Below are positions 37,949-45,480 of a DNA stretch of 64,000 nucleotides, in pieces. The position numbers and the translations under genes were made by a program. The notes beneath the pieces are model-generated. The model was not told the origin of the DNA and searched no databases. It saw only the letters and a list, made by a program, of their open reading frames with translations. The stretch is from NCBI RefSeq assembly GCF_008801915.1, contig NZ_VZOV01000010.1, positions 62,001 to 126,000 on the forward strand. The letters run 5' to 3'. Position 1 is the first letter of the stretch. Each line of letters starts with the position of its first letter. This stretch comes from Cupriavidus gilardii (GTDB taxonomy: Bacteria > Pseudomonadota > Gammaproteobacteria > Burkholderiales > Burkholderiaceae).

Positions 37949-40512
37949 TTCTCGGCGTGCTGCTCGACCTGACCTTGCGGCTGCGTGCCGCCTTGGCGCA
38001 AGGCCTGGACCTTGGCGAGCAGCCGGCGCGCGGCGACTGGCTGGTGCGCCTGTTCTTCCGCCCGGCGCGGCCCGGCAAGCGCGACTGGCCGGCCGAGTTC
38101 GCCGCCTGGCTGTCGCGCCGCGGCGCCGAGCGTCTCGGCATCGATCCGCGGCATAGCCTGCCGCGCCGCGTATGGCGGCTCTTCGTACGGCCGCCCCGCC
38201 CGCGCCGGCGACTGGCAGCGCCGACGCGCCGGCGCAGCCTGCCGGAACAGCCGCCGCCGCAATCGGCGCTGCGCCGCTGGCTCGATCACCGGCTCGAGCC
38301 GGCCTACCGCTACGTCGCGCGCAAGCGGCGCCGGCTGGCGGCGCGGCTGCCGCGCGTCGACTGGATGCGCGCCAGCAGCGGCCTCGCACATGTGGCCGCG
38401 CTGGTGCATCGCGTGCGCGGCCTCGCGCCCACGCTGCTGGTACTGGCCGCGCTGACCGGACTGGTGTTGTGCACCACGCCGCTGCCGCTGGGCGGACAGC
38501 TGACGGTGTTCGCGCTGGTCTGGATCGCGGTAATGGTGCTGCGCAAGATTCCGGGGCGCTTCCCCACGCTGACGATGATGGCGCTGTCGCTGCTGATGAC
38601 GCTGCGCTATATCTGGTGGCGCGCCACCGAGACGCTGGACCTGGCCACGCCGATGGAGGTCACCATCGGCTATCTGCTGTTCGCCGCCGAGGCCTACACC
38701 TGGCTGGTGCTGATCCTCGGCTATGTGCAGACCGCCTGGCCGCTGTCGCGCCGGCCCAAGCCGATGCCGGCCGACCCCGCGCAATGGCCGACGGTCGACG
38801 TCTATATCCCGACCTACAACGAGCCGCTGTCGGTGGTGCAGCCGACCGTCTACGCCGCGCGCAGCCTCGACTGGCCCAGCGGCAAGCTGAACATCTACCT
38901 GCTCGACGACGGCCGCCGGCCGCAGATGCAGGCCTTCGCCGAGCAGGCCGGAATTCACTATCTGACCCGCGGCGACAATCGCCACGCCAAGGCCGGCAAC
39001 ATCAACCATGCGCTGTCGGTCACGCAGGGGGACTACATCGCGATCTTCGATTGCGACCACATTCCGACGCGCTCCTTCCTGCAGATGACGATGGGCGAGT
39101 TCATCGCCGATCCGCGCTGCGCGATGGTACAGACGCCCCACCACTTCTTCTCGCCCGATCCGTTCGAGCGCAACTTCGATACCTTCCGCCGCGTGCCCAA
39201 CGAGGGCAGCCTGTTCTACGGGCTGATCCAGGACGGCAACGACCTGTGGAACGCGGCGTTCTTCTGCGGATCGTGCGCGGTGATCAAGCGCGCGCCGCTG
39301 GCCGAAATCGGCGGCATCGCGGTCGAGACGGTGACCGAGGACGCGCACACGGCGCTCAAGCTGCACCGGCGCGGCTACAACACGGCGTACCTGCGCACGG
39401 TGCAGGCGGCGGGCCTGGCCACCGAAAGCCTGGCCAGCCATATCGGCCAGCGCATCCGCTGGGCGCGCGGCATGGCGCAGATCTTCCGCATCGACAACCC
39501 GCTGCTCGGCAAGGGGCTCAAGCTGTTCCAGCGGCTGTGCTATTCGAACGCGATGCTGCATTTCTTCTACGGCATCCCGCGGCTGATCTTCCTGACGATG
39601 CCGCTCGCCTATCTGGTGTTCGGCATGCACGTGATCAACACTTCCGCGGCGATGATCGCGGCCTACGTGCTGCCCTATCTGGTGATCGCCAACATCACGA
39701 ACTCGCGCATCCAGGGCAAGTATCGCCACTCGTTCTGGGCCGAGGTCTACGAGTCGGTGCTCGCGTGGTACATCGTGCTGCCGACCACGATGGCCTTCAT
39801 CAATCCGCGGCTGGGCAAGTTCAACGTGACGGCCAAGGGCGGGCGGATCGAGGACGACTATCTGGACTGGACGATCTCCAAGCCCTATCTGCTGCTGCTC
39901 GCACTGAACGTGATCGGCCTCGGCATGGGCGTGGGCCGGCTGCTGATGGGCACGACCACCGAACCGGGCACGGTGGTGATGAACATGGTCTGGGCCAGCG
40001 TCAACCTGCTGATGCTGGGCGCCGCGATCGGCGTCGCCAAGGAAGCGCGCCAGGTGCGCGTGTCGCACCGGATTCCGATGCGCGTGCCGGCCACGCTGCT
40101 GCTGCCGGATGGCACCACGCTGGCCTGCAAGACCGAGGACTATTCGCTCGGCGGCCTGGGGCTGCTGCTGCCGATCGACGTGGCACTGAACGAGGGCGAC
40201 CGCGTCGGCGTCTGCCTGTCGCGGGGCGCGCGCGAATATCACTTCGCCGCCACGGTGGCGCGCAACGTCAACCGCCACCTCGGCGTGCGGATGCAGGACC
40301 TGAGCCCGGAAGCCGAGACCCAGCTGATCCAGTGCACCTTCGGCCGTGCCGACGCGTGGATCGACTGGCTCGACGACCAGCCGCGCGATGCGCCGCTGCG
40401 CGGGCTCAAGGAGGTCATCGAGATGGGATATCAGGGCTTCCTGCGGCTGTACGACGCCGCGCTCGACATGCTCGAGGCCGCGCTGGCACGGCGGCGAACG
40501 CGCCAGTCATGA
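37945..40512 (+). CDS. bcsA: Cellulose synthase catalytic subunit BcsA (UDP-forming)
   Basis: 855-residue inner-membrane GT2 processive synthase making beta-1,4-glucan from UDP-glucose. Intact motifs: DDG (IYLLDDGRR), DxD (IFDCDHIPT), FFCGS, TED (ETVTEDAHT), QRIRW (GQRIRWARG). The cytoplasmic PilZ domain follows the last helices with RVSHR (RxxxR) and DYSLGG, so c-di-GMP control should be functional. The N-terminal 150 residues are Arg-rich and longer than in the core enzyme. Start ATG overlaps the bcsQ stop; the open frame from 37456 is a shadow of bcsQ. Confidence 0.95.
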   Translation: MILGVLLDLTLRLRAALAQGLDLGEQPARGDWLVRLFFRPARPGKRDWPAEFAAWLSRRGAERLGIDPRHSLPRRVWRLFVRPPRPRRRLAAPTRRRSLPEQPPPQSALRRWLDHRLEPAYRYVARKRRRLAARLPRVDWMRASSGLAHVAALVHRVRGLAPTLLVLAALTGLVLCTTPLPLGGQLTVFALVWIAVMVLRKIPGRFPTLTMMALSLLMTLRYIWWRATETLDLATPMEVTIGYLLFAAEAYTWLVLILGYVQTAWPLSRRPKPMPADPAQWPTVDVYIPTYNEPLSVVQPTVYAARSLDWPSGKLNIYLLDDGRRPQMQAFAEQAGIHYLTRGDNRHAKAGNINHALSVTQGDYIAIFDCDHIPTRSFLQMTMGEFIADPRCAMVQTPHHFFSPDPFERNFDTFRRVPNEGSLFYGLIQDGNDLWNAAFFCGSCAVIKRAPLAEIGGIAVETVTEDAHTALKLHRRGYNTAYLRTVQAAGLATESLASHIGQRIRWARGMAQIFRIDNPLLGKGLKLFQRLCYSNAMLHFFYGIPRLIFLTMPLAYLVFGMHVINTSAAMIAAYVLPYLVIANITNSRIQGKYRHSFWAEVYESVLAWYIVLPTTMAFINPRLGKFNVTAKGGRIEDDYLDWTISKPYLLLLALNVIGLGMGVGRLLMGTTTEPGTVVMNMVWASVNLLMLGAAIGVAKEARQVRVSHRIPMRVPATLLLPDGTTLACKTEDYSLGGLGLLLPIDVALNEGDRVGVCLSRGAREYHFAATVARNVNRHLGVRMQDLSPEAETQLIQCTFGRADAWIDWLDDQPRDAPLRGLKEVIEMGYQGFLRLYDAALDMLEAALARRRTRQS

Positions 40513-40566
40513 GCCGGCGGCCGCCTCGACAGACCACACGCCCGAACTGCACATCCTGCGATCCAT

Positions 40567-42168
40567 ATGGGACTCTGGAACCTCTACTTCGCCGCCAAGC
40601 TGTACCTGTTCGCGATCGGACAGGTGCAGCCGCGCTGGCTGCTCAACCTGCTGTTCGCGCTGTGGCTCGTGCTGCCGCTCGAACACCGCGGCCTGCGCGT
40701 GCTGCGCCAGGTGCTGGCGGTGGTGGTCGGCGTGGCGCTGCTGTACCACGAATCGAACCTGCCGCCGTTCGCGCGCGTGATGTCGCAGTTCTCGAACCTC
40801 AGCGCCTTCACGCCGGCCTATCTGCTCGAACTGCTGCAGCGCTTCGTCAGTCCGAACCTGGTGCTGGGCGCGATCGTCGTCACGCTGGGCTATCTGGTGA
40901 TCAACCGCTGGGTCCGCGTCACCACCTTCGTGCTGCTCGCGCTGATCGTGGTGCCGCTGTGGCAAGGCACCGGCACGGTGCCAACCGGGACGGCGGCAAC
41001 CGGCACCGGCGCGGCGCGCGGCCCGCAACGGCCGGCCCCGACCATGCGGATCGACAGCCCGGCCGAAGTGGGCGACAACGAGGCGCAGCTGAACGCCTTT
41101 CGCGCGCAGGAGGCCACGCGCCAGGTCGCGTTCACGCCGATCAGCGCCTCGCCCGACAGTCAGTTCGACATCATCGTGCTGCACGTCTGTTCGCTGTCCT
41201 GGGACGATCTCGATGTCGCCAAGGCGCGCAATCACCCGCTGCTGTCGCGCTTCGACTATCTGTTCACCGAGTTCAGCTCGGCGGCGAGCTACAGCGGTCC
41301 GGCCGCGATCCGGCTGCTGCGCGCGGCGTGCGGCCAGCAGCCGCACCAGGCGCTGTACTCCCCGGCGCAGGGGCAATGCCATCTGTTCGAGGCGCTGGCG
41401 CAGGCCGGCTTCGATACGCGCGTGCTGATGAACCACGATGGCCGCTTCGACAATTTCCGTGGCTTCGTCGACAAGGAAATCGGCATTCCGAACGTCACCC
41501 ATGTGCCGGTCGACGGCGTGCCGCCGGCAATGCGGGCCTTCGACAATTCGCCGATCCTCGGCGACTTCGCGGTACTGGAGAAGTGGTACAAGGCGCGGCT
41601 CGCGCAGAACGGCGGACCGCAGGCGCTGTACTACAACACGGTCACGCTGCACGACGGCAACCGCCTGCCGGATTCGAAGCTGACCAGCATCCAGTCGTAT
41701 CCGCTGCGGCTGACGCGGCTGCTCGACGATATCGACAAGCTGATCGCGATGATCGCGCAGTCTGGCCGCAAGGCGGTGGTGGTGTTCGTGCCCGAGCACG
41801 GCGCGGCGCTGCGTGGCGATGCCAACCAGATCGCCGGCATGCGGGAGATTCCCACGCCGCGGATCGTCCATGTGCCGGTGGGGGTCAAGCTGATCGGGTT
41901 GCAGGGTGCCGATGCAGGCGGCAACGACAAAGCCGCCACCGGCCCGGTGACGATTCACGCGCCGAGCAGCTATCTGGCGCTGTCGCAGCTGTTGTCGAAT
42001 CTGGTTGCGGACAGTCCGTTCCGGCAAGGCGCGCCCGCGCCGTCGCAGTATGCGGCGGACCTGCCGCAGACGCGGATGGTCGGCGAGAACGAGGCGACCG
42101 TGATGATGAAGCGCGGAACCGGCTACGTGGTACGCACGCCCGACGGCGTATGGGTGGACGGCAAATGA
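40567..42168 (+). CDS. bcsG: Cellulose phosphoethanolamine transferase BcsG
   Basis: 533 residues. Four N-terminal membrane helices (about 1-135), then a Ser/Thr/Gly/Pro linker, then a periplasmic alkaline-phosphatase-fold domain. The catalytic serine is in SAASYSGPAAIRLLRAACGQ and the zinc site includes HVCSLSWDD and the VPEHGAAL motif. Adds phosphoethanolamine from phospholipid to cellulose, so this organism probably makes pEtN-cellulose. Gap of 54 nt from bcsA; 3' end overlaps bcsR-like gene as ATGA. Confidence 0.92.
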   Translation: MGLWNLYFAAKLYLFAIGQVQPRWLLNLLFALWLVLPLEHRGLRVLRQVLAVVVGVALLYHESNLPPFARVMSQFSNLSAFTPAYLLELLQRFVSPNLVLGAIVVTLGYLVINRWVRVTTFVLLALIVVPLWQGTGTVPTGTAATGTGAARGPQRPAPTMRIDSPAEVGDNEAQLNAFRAQEATRQVAFTPISASPDSQFDIIVLHVCSLSWDDLDVAKARNHPLLSRFDYLFTEFSSAASYSGPAAIRLLRAACGQQPHQALYSPAQGQCHLFEALAQAGFDTRVLMNHDGRFDNFRGFVDKEIGIPNVTHVPVDGVPPAMRAFDNSPILGDFAVLEKWYKARLAQNGGPQALYYNTVTLHDGNRLPDSKLTSIQSYPLRLTRLLDDIDKLIAMIAQSGRKAVVVFVPEHGAALRGDANQIAGMREIPTPRIVHVPVGVKLIGLQGADAGGNDKAATGPVTIHAPSSYLALSQLLSNLVADSPFRQGAPAPSQYAADLPQTRMVGENEATVMMKRGTGYVVRTPDGVWVDGK

Positions 42169-42434
42169 CGGATGGCGAGCGCAAGCGCGGCGGACCGCGG
42201 CGCGGCCTGCGGGCGCGGCACACGCCGCGGCCCAACAACGATATCGAGGCGCTGGCGATGAAGGTGCCGGGCTTTGCCGCGCAACGCTATGTCGACGAGC
42301 AGGAAGCCCAGGCGGCCCGCGCCGCCGCGACGCGCTGGCCGCGGCTGGCGGGATGGCTGGGCTATGGGGAAAACGGCGAGCCGGAAGATCACGCCTTCGT
42401 CGATGCGCCGGCGCTCAGGCCGACGCCGCGTTGA
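42165..42434 (+). CDS. bcsR: BcsR-like small protein at the end of the cellulose operon
   Basis: 89 residues. After a basic N-terminal tail, the segment NNDIEALAMKVPGFAAQRYV leads into DEQEAQAARAAATRWPRLAG. This resembles BcsR (YhjR), whose hallmark is a short helix pair with D-I-x-x-L, a tyrosine and a closing A-x-x-R-W-P-L-L-A. In enterobacteria BcsR is encoded before bcsQ and stabilises the BcsRQ complex; here it is last. Overlaps bcsG by ATGA and converges with the TetR gene with a 20-bp overlap of the 3' ends. Identification from motif only. Confidence 0.6.
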   Translation: MTDGERKRGGPRRGLRARHTPRPNNDIEALAMKVPGFAAQRYVDEQEAQAARAAATRWPRLAGWLGYGENGEPEDHAFVDAPALRPTPR

Positions 42435-43188
42435 GGGCCTGCGGCTCGTTGTTCGGCTCGTTGTTCGGCTCGTTGTTCGGCTCGCTGTTCGGCTCGTTAT
42501 GCGGGTCGTTGTTCGGCTCGTCCGCCCCGGTTTCGACGGAAGCCGCCGAGACCAACGCCGAGGCATTGGACCCTGCCACCGCTGCCAGCAGCAGATTCGC
42601 CGCCGGCTCGAGGCGCTCGGCCTGATTGAACAATCGCACGGACACCAGGCTGTTCTGCAGCGCGGCGAACAACACCTGCGCCAGCGCCGCCGAGCTGATT
42701 GCCGGTTGCGCATCGGCCCCGTTCTGCTCGCGTGCGCGATCCAGCAGCGCCGTCAGCCAGCTTTCGTTGATCCGATGAAACTCCTGCAGCGCGCGATGCA
42801 CCACCGGGGGCAGGCACAGCGCCTCTGTCGACAGCATGCCCGCCAGGCATACCTGCTGCCCGCCACATTCGCGCCGCCACGATGCCAGATAGCGTTCGGC
42901 CTGCTGCAGCGGCGGCAGCGTCGGATCGATGTCGGCCAGATAGCGCGCGGCACGCTCGCTGTAGGCGTTCACCGCTTCGAGCGCCAGGTCTTCCTTGGTC
43001 GGGAAGTAGTAGTGGATGCTCGACGTCTTGACGCCGACACGCTCGGCCAGATCGCGATAGCTGAAGCCGTTGAAGCCCCGCTTGCGGATCAGGTCGAACG
43101 TATGTTCGAGCAGCCGGTCACGCACCGTCGAACTCGCGCCGGCCGGATGAGCCCGGCCGGCGGAGCGGGAAGTCGAAGCGTCTTTCAT
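42415..43188 (-). CDS. TetR/AcrR-family transcriptional regulator (NemR-like)
   Basis: 257 residues. N-terminal HTH (about 25-72) with FSYRDLAERVGVKTSSIHYYF followed by PTKEDLALEAV, close to the NemR/YcdC type. The ligand/dimer domain has ECGGQQVCLAGMLSTEALCL with three cysteines, the kind of segment that is redox- or electrophile-sensitive in NemR. The C-terminus ends in a low-complexity tail of Asn-Glu-Pro-Asn repeats (about 225-248). ATG at 43188 has GGAGGG upstream. It follows the YTDGAR-repeat gene by 47 nt on the same strand, suggesting one autoregulated operon. Confidence 0.85.
   Translation of the reverse strand: MKDASTSRSAGRAHPAGASSTVRDRLLEHTFDLIRKRGFNGFSYRDLAERVGVKTSSIHYYFPTKEDLALEAVNAYSERAARYLADIDPTLPPLQQAERYLASWRRECGGQQVCLAGMLSTEALCLPPVVHRALQEFHRINESWLTALLDRAREQNGADAQPAISSAALAQVLFAALQNSLVSVRLFNQAERLEPAANLLLAAVAGSNASALVSAASVETGADEPNNDPHNEPNSEPNNEPNNEPNNEPQALNAASA
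42442..42513. repeat. 12-bp tandem repeat in the 3' end of the TetR gene
   Basis: Six units of GGCTCGTTGTTC (three exact, three with 1-3 changes). In the TetR frame they encode Asn-Glu-Pro-Asn repeats. Unit length divisible by 3 keeps the frame on expansion or loss. Confidence 0.8.
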
Positions 43189-43235
43189 GACATGCCCTCC
43201 CCCGCTACCACGAGCGGCCGTTGCGGTATTGCCCT

Positions 43236-43865
43236 TCAAACGTTGGCACCTTCGGTGAAAACGTCGAACTGACCTTGACGCGCGCCTTCGGTGAAGACAT
43301 CGAAGCGGCCCTGGCGGGCGCCGTCGGTGTACGGGCTGCGCGACGGCTCGGCCGAGACGCCGGTGCGATCCAGGCCGGCGACGATGCGAGCGCCGTCCGT
43401 GTACGGGTCGAACTTGCCGCTGCGCGCGCCGTCGGTGAACTGATCGACGCTGCGGGCGCCGTCGGTGTACTGGTCGACGCTGCGGGCAGGGCTGGCCGAC
43501 ACGCCGGTGCGGTCCAGGCCGGCGAGCACACGTGCCCCATCGGTGTACGGATCGAACTTGCCGCTGCGGGCGCCGTCGGTGAACTGATCAACGCTGCGGG
43601 CGCCGTCGGTGTACTGGTCGACGCTGCGGGCGGGGCTAGCCGACACGCCGGTGCGATCCAGGCCGGCGACGATGCGCGCGCCATCGGTATAGGGATCGGC
43701 CTTGCCGCTGCGTGCACCGTCGACATAAGTGCTGCGCTCGCCGGCGCGGAATTCGTAGCCGTACTTGTCGGCGGGAACGGTGGCAGCCTGAGCGGTACCG
43801 GCGACGAAAGCGGCGGCAAGGGTGGCGGCGGTCAACAGGGACTTGGCGAAGGTACGGTTGGTCAT
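43236..43865 (-). CDS. Secreted YTDGAR-repeat protein, unknown function
   Basis: 209 residues. Signal peptide (about 1-28, cleaved after AGTAQA), so periplasmic or extracellular. The mature protein consists almost wholly of [YF]-[TV]-[DE]-G-A-[RN] hexapeptides: eleven copies, joined by RSVDQ, RSGKFDP and the longer link IVAGLDRTGVSASPA. A 48-residue unit is present twice in tandem. No cysteines and no enzyme motif; basic and acidic residues alternate, hinting at a ligand- or metal-binding or disordered coat protein. Strong ribosome-binding site (AAAGGAGC). Likely co-transcribed with the TetR gene. I do not recognise a characterised family. Confidence 0.8.
   Translation of the reverse strand: MTNRTFAKSLLTAATLAAAFVAGTAQAATVPADKYGYEFRAGERSTYVDGARSGKADPYTDGARIVAGLDRTGVSASPARSVDQYTDGARSVDQFTDGARSGKFDPYTDGARVLAGLDRTGVSASPARSVDQYTDGARSVDQFTDGARSGKFDPYTDGARIVAGLDRTGVSAEPSRSPYTDGARQGRFDVFTEGARQGQFDVFTEGANV
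43437..43724. repeat. 144-bp tandem duplication inside the YTDGAR gene
   Basis: Segment starting GAACTGATCGACGCTGCGGG (43437) recurs at 43581 with one change (GAACTGATCAACGCTGCGGG), an offset of exactly 144 bp. Each unit encodes three hexapeptides plus the GLDRTGVSASPA link. Confidence 0.85.
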
Positions 43866-43944
43866 GATCAGCTCCTTTCGGGGATCCGCGCCTGGCGGAT
43901 CGAATCGGTCAATGTGGAATCCGGCTGTCGAATCTACGAACCAC

Positions 43945-43958
43945 ATCTACTAGTAGAT
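43945..43958. promoter_or_regulatory. 14-bp perfect palindrome (operator 1)
   Basis: ATCTACTAGTAGAT, fully self-complementary, 80 bp before the repeat-protein start. Its ATCTAC/GTAGAT arms recur in the second dyad at 44064-44083. Likely TetR binding site, autoregulating the operon. Confidence 0.6.
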
Positions 43959-43973
43959 AGATAACCTGACTCG

Positions 43974-43996
43974 AAAAAAACCCGGATTCCCGGGGT
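43974..43996 (-). terminator. Leader terminator / attenuator upstream of the repeat-protein gene
   Basis: On the minus strand CCCGG-GAAT-CCGGG is followed by seven T. It lies about 65-85 nt downstream of the promoter at 44060-44088 and upstream of the gene, so it would either release a short RNA or attenuate the operon. Confidence 0.55.
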
Positions 43997-44059
43997 TGTT
44001 GCGTGGACTTGAGTGCCGCTTCACTTCTTCTTCGGTGCGGCGTCGCGTCCATGTGGTCT

Positions 44060-44088
44060 ACTTTATCTACTACTAGGTAGATAGTCAA
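44060..44088 (-). promoter_or_regulatory. Promoter with dyad (operator 2) filling the spacer
   Basis: Minus strand: TTGACT (44083-44088), 17-nt spacer, TAAAGT (44060-44065). The inverted repeat TATCTAC-N6-GTAGATA (44064-44083) fills the spacer, the classic layout for TetR-type repression by blocking RNA polymerase. Drives the repeat protein and TetR genes. Confidence 0.65.
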
Positions 44089-44284
44089 GGAGTTTTTTCG
44101 ATCGCTTCCGTCAGGGTCGCTGGCGCCCATAATGCTTCGATACTGGACCGCCCTTTGCGGGGCGCCGGAAAATGCACTTAACGCGGTCACTCCGAGTCGC
44201 CTCAAGTTGTATCGAGCGAGCGCATCGAGGCCGAAGCGGCCTCCGATCGGACCGCGCATTCCCTGCCTTCACGAGGAGACTTCC

Positions 44285-44686
44285 ATGCAGATCCAACGCG
44301 GCCGCCTGATCGACCATCTCCATCTGAAAGTCCGCGACCTCGCCGCCTCCCGCCGCTTCTACGGCGCGGTGCTGGGCGTGCTTGGCATCGCCATCACCGA
44401 CGGCGATGGCTATTTCTACGCCGACGAGCTGTGGGTCGACGAAGGCACGCCCGGCCAGATCACCCACGCCCACTTCGCCTTCCAGGCCAAGGACCGCGAC
44501 ACCGTCGAGGCCTTCTACAAGGCCGGCCTCGCCGCCGACGGCCGCGACAACGGCGGCCCTGGCGAGCGGACCTACCACCCCGGCTATTACGCGGCGTTCC
44601 TGCTGGACCCCGACGGGAACAACGTCGAGGCGGTCTACCACGGGCCACACCAGCGATCGTCGGAAGCGGTGGTGATCAGTTGGTGA
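44285..44686 (+). CDS. VOC-family protein (glyoxalase/bleomycin-resistance fold)
   Basis: 133 residues, one vicinal-oxygen-chelate domain with paired beta-alpha-beta modules. LIDHLHLKVRDLAASRRFYG begins it, with the first metal-ligand His, and LDPDGNNVEAVYH ends it with the ligand Glu. Could be a metal-dependent lyase, dioxygenase or a resistance protein. GAGGAGA precedes the ATG. Divergent from the TetR/repeat operon; in E. coli the related regulator NemR controls the glyoxalase gene gloA, which makes shared control plausible. Confidence 0.85.
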   Translation: MQIQRGRLIDHLHLKVRDLAASRRFYGAVLGVLGIAITDGDGYFYADELWVDEGTPGQITHAHFAFQAKDRDTVEAFYKAGLAADGRDNGGPGERTYHPGYYAAFLLDPDGNNVEAVYHGPHQRSSEAVVISW

Positions 44687-44768
44687 GCCGGTCGGCGGCC
44701 ATGAACGGGGTAGCGAGCCGCCATTTCACTCCGCCGACTTCACGAAACTGTGGCGGTGAGAGGGGACT

Positions 44769-44778
44769 CTGATATAAT
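44769..44778 (+). promoter_or_regulatory. Extended -10 promoter of tRNA-Ser
   Basis: TGATATAAT: TGN followed by a perfect TATAAT (44773-44778), 12 nt before the tRNA 5' end. No good -35 at 17 nt, fitting an extended -10 promoter. Confidence 0.7.
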
Positions 44779-44789
44779 CGCGGGCTTCC

Positions 44790-44880
44790 GGAGAGATGGA
44801 TGAGTGGTTTAAGTCGCACGCCTGGAAAGCGTGTATGGGTTAATAGCCCATCGGGGGTTCGAATCCCCCTCTCTCCGCCA
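44790..44880 (+). tRNA. tRNA-Ser (anticodon GGA)
   Basis: 91 nt including CCA, with a long variable arm. Acceptor GGAGAGA pairs with TCTCTCC. The anticodon stem CACGC/GCGTG encloses CTGGAAA, giving GGA. Variable arm TATGGGTTAATAGCCCAT region, T-arm GGGGGTTCGAATCCCCC. tRNA-Ser genes are common integration sites, and a lower-GC stretch follows. Confidence 0.95.
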
Positions 44881-45001
44881 CGAATTCAAGCGAATCAAGC
44901 ACTTGGCATAACGACGCCGCGATTATTACCGTCAGACACCATCGAATTCGGTGGGGAATCGGAACCAAATCGCAACATCGAAGCTACGAAAGTAAAACAC
45001 T

Positions 45002-45026
45002 ACGGCGCCCACTCGGGCGCCGTTTT
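45002..45026 (+). terminator. Rho-independent terminator of tRNA-Ser
   Basis: ACGGCGCCC / GGGCGCCGT, 9 bp perfect, ACTC loop, then TTT. It lies about 120 nt past the tRNA. Confidence 0.8.
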
Positions 45027-45336
45027 GCGTTGGCACGTCATCTACCGTAGCAGTTGGTGCCATCCGTCTCCATCGCACCGATTCATGGGGCTGGAACAGC
45101 CGGGGCAGCCAAGCGCCTCGGTGATGGCGCTTGGCCGGCAAAATCCCTCCGACGAAAAGCTGCAGCGATTTCCGGCGATGCATCGCGACGCGCAAGCCCG
45201 AATCGAGGAGCGGAAGCGCGGTGGACACCGGTGTCAGCCTTGGCCAAGGCCGCGGAGTTGCCGTGCCGACTCTGTAGCCAATATCAAAGAGCTTTAGGTT
45301 CTATGCCCAAGCCGTCCGCTTGTACAGCCACGACGC

Positions 45337-45465
45337 TTGCAGCCCCCTGATCACCAAGCTAGACTCATCGAATAGTCGGGAGCGCTGAGACATCGGTGCG
45401 TTGGACGATTGTTCCACTCGGCTTACCTCTTATCTGAGCGGACCGCAAATGCGGTCCGCTTTTTC
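45337..45465 (+). ncRNA. Candidate small RNA with promoter and terminator
   Basis: TTGCAG (45337-45342), 17 nt, TAGACT (45360-45365) resemble a sigma-70 promoter (4/6 each). The strong hairpin AGCGGACCGC-AAAT-GCGGTCCGCT with T5 ends the unit at 45465. The product from about 45372 would be some 94 nt and holds no good open frame. Only sequence-level evidence; an alternative is a leftover 3' end of a lost gene. Confidence 0.35.
45437..45465 (+). terminator. Strong hairpin terminator before the DUF3800 gene
   Basis: Ten-bp perfect stem AGCGGACCGC / GCGGTCCGCT with AAAT loop followed by TTTTT. It ends 16 nt before the DUF3800 start codon, so it cannot belong to that gene's own transcript end. 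Confidence 0.9.
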
Positions 45466-45480
45466 GTTAGTGGGTGCGCT

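Larger units (their letters stand above)
43866..44284. other. 419-bp regulatory gap between the repeat-protein operon and the VOC gene
   Basis: No convincing protein gene. It holds, from right to left on the minus strand: a sigma-70-like promoter with a dyad in its spacer (44060-44088), a short terminator (43974-43996) and a second dyad (43945-43958). An open frame on the minus strand (43909-44259) runs through these elements and looks spurious. Confidence 0.6.
44881..45480. other. 600-bp gap after tRNA-Ser, lower GC, no clear protein gene
   Basis: Holds a terminator at 45002-45026 for the tRNA, then about 330 bp without a recognisable gene, a candidate promoter at 45337-45365 and a strong hairpin terminator at 45437-45465. 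Several short open frames on both strands have no recognisable features. Composition is visibly less GC-rich than flanking genes, continuing through the DUF3800 gene. Confidence 0.6.

Noticed and set aside
37789-40278. 829-residue minus-strand frame antisense to bcsA
   Set aside because: Shadow of the conserved synthase gene; its sequence is His/Gln/Arg-rich and unlike any known protein.
42442-42513. Possible CRISPR array from regular 12-bp repeats
   Set aside because: Units are contiguous without spacers and encode a protein tail; no cas genes are nearby.
43909-44259. 116-residue minus-strand frame in the TetR operon leader
   Set aside because: It runs through two dyads and a terminator, has no ribosome-binding site, and its repeated YLxVD segments derive from the dyads.
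44932-45350. Short frames on both strands after tRNA-Ser
   Set aside because: No ribosome-binding sites, no recognised domains, and a terminator interrupts the first; they may be remnants but cannot be supported.
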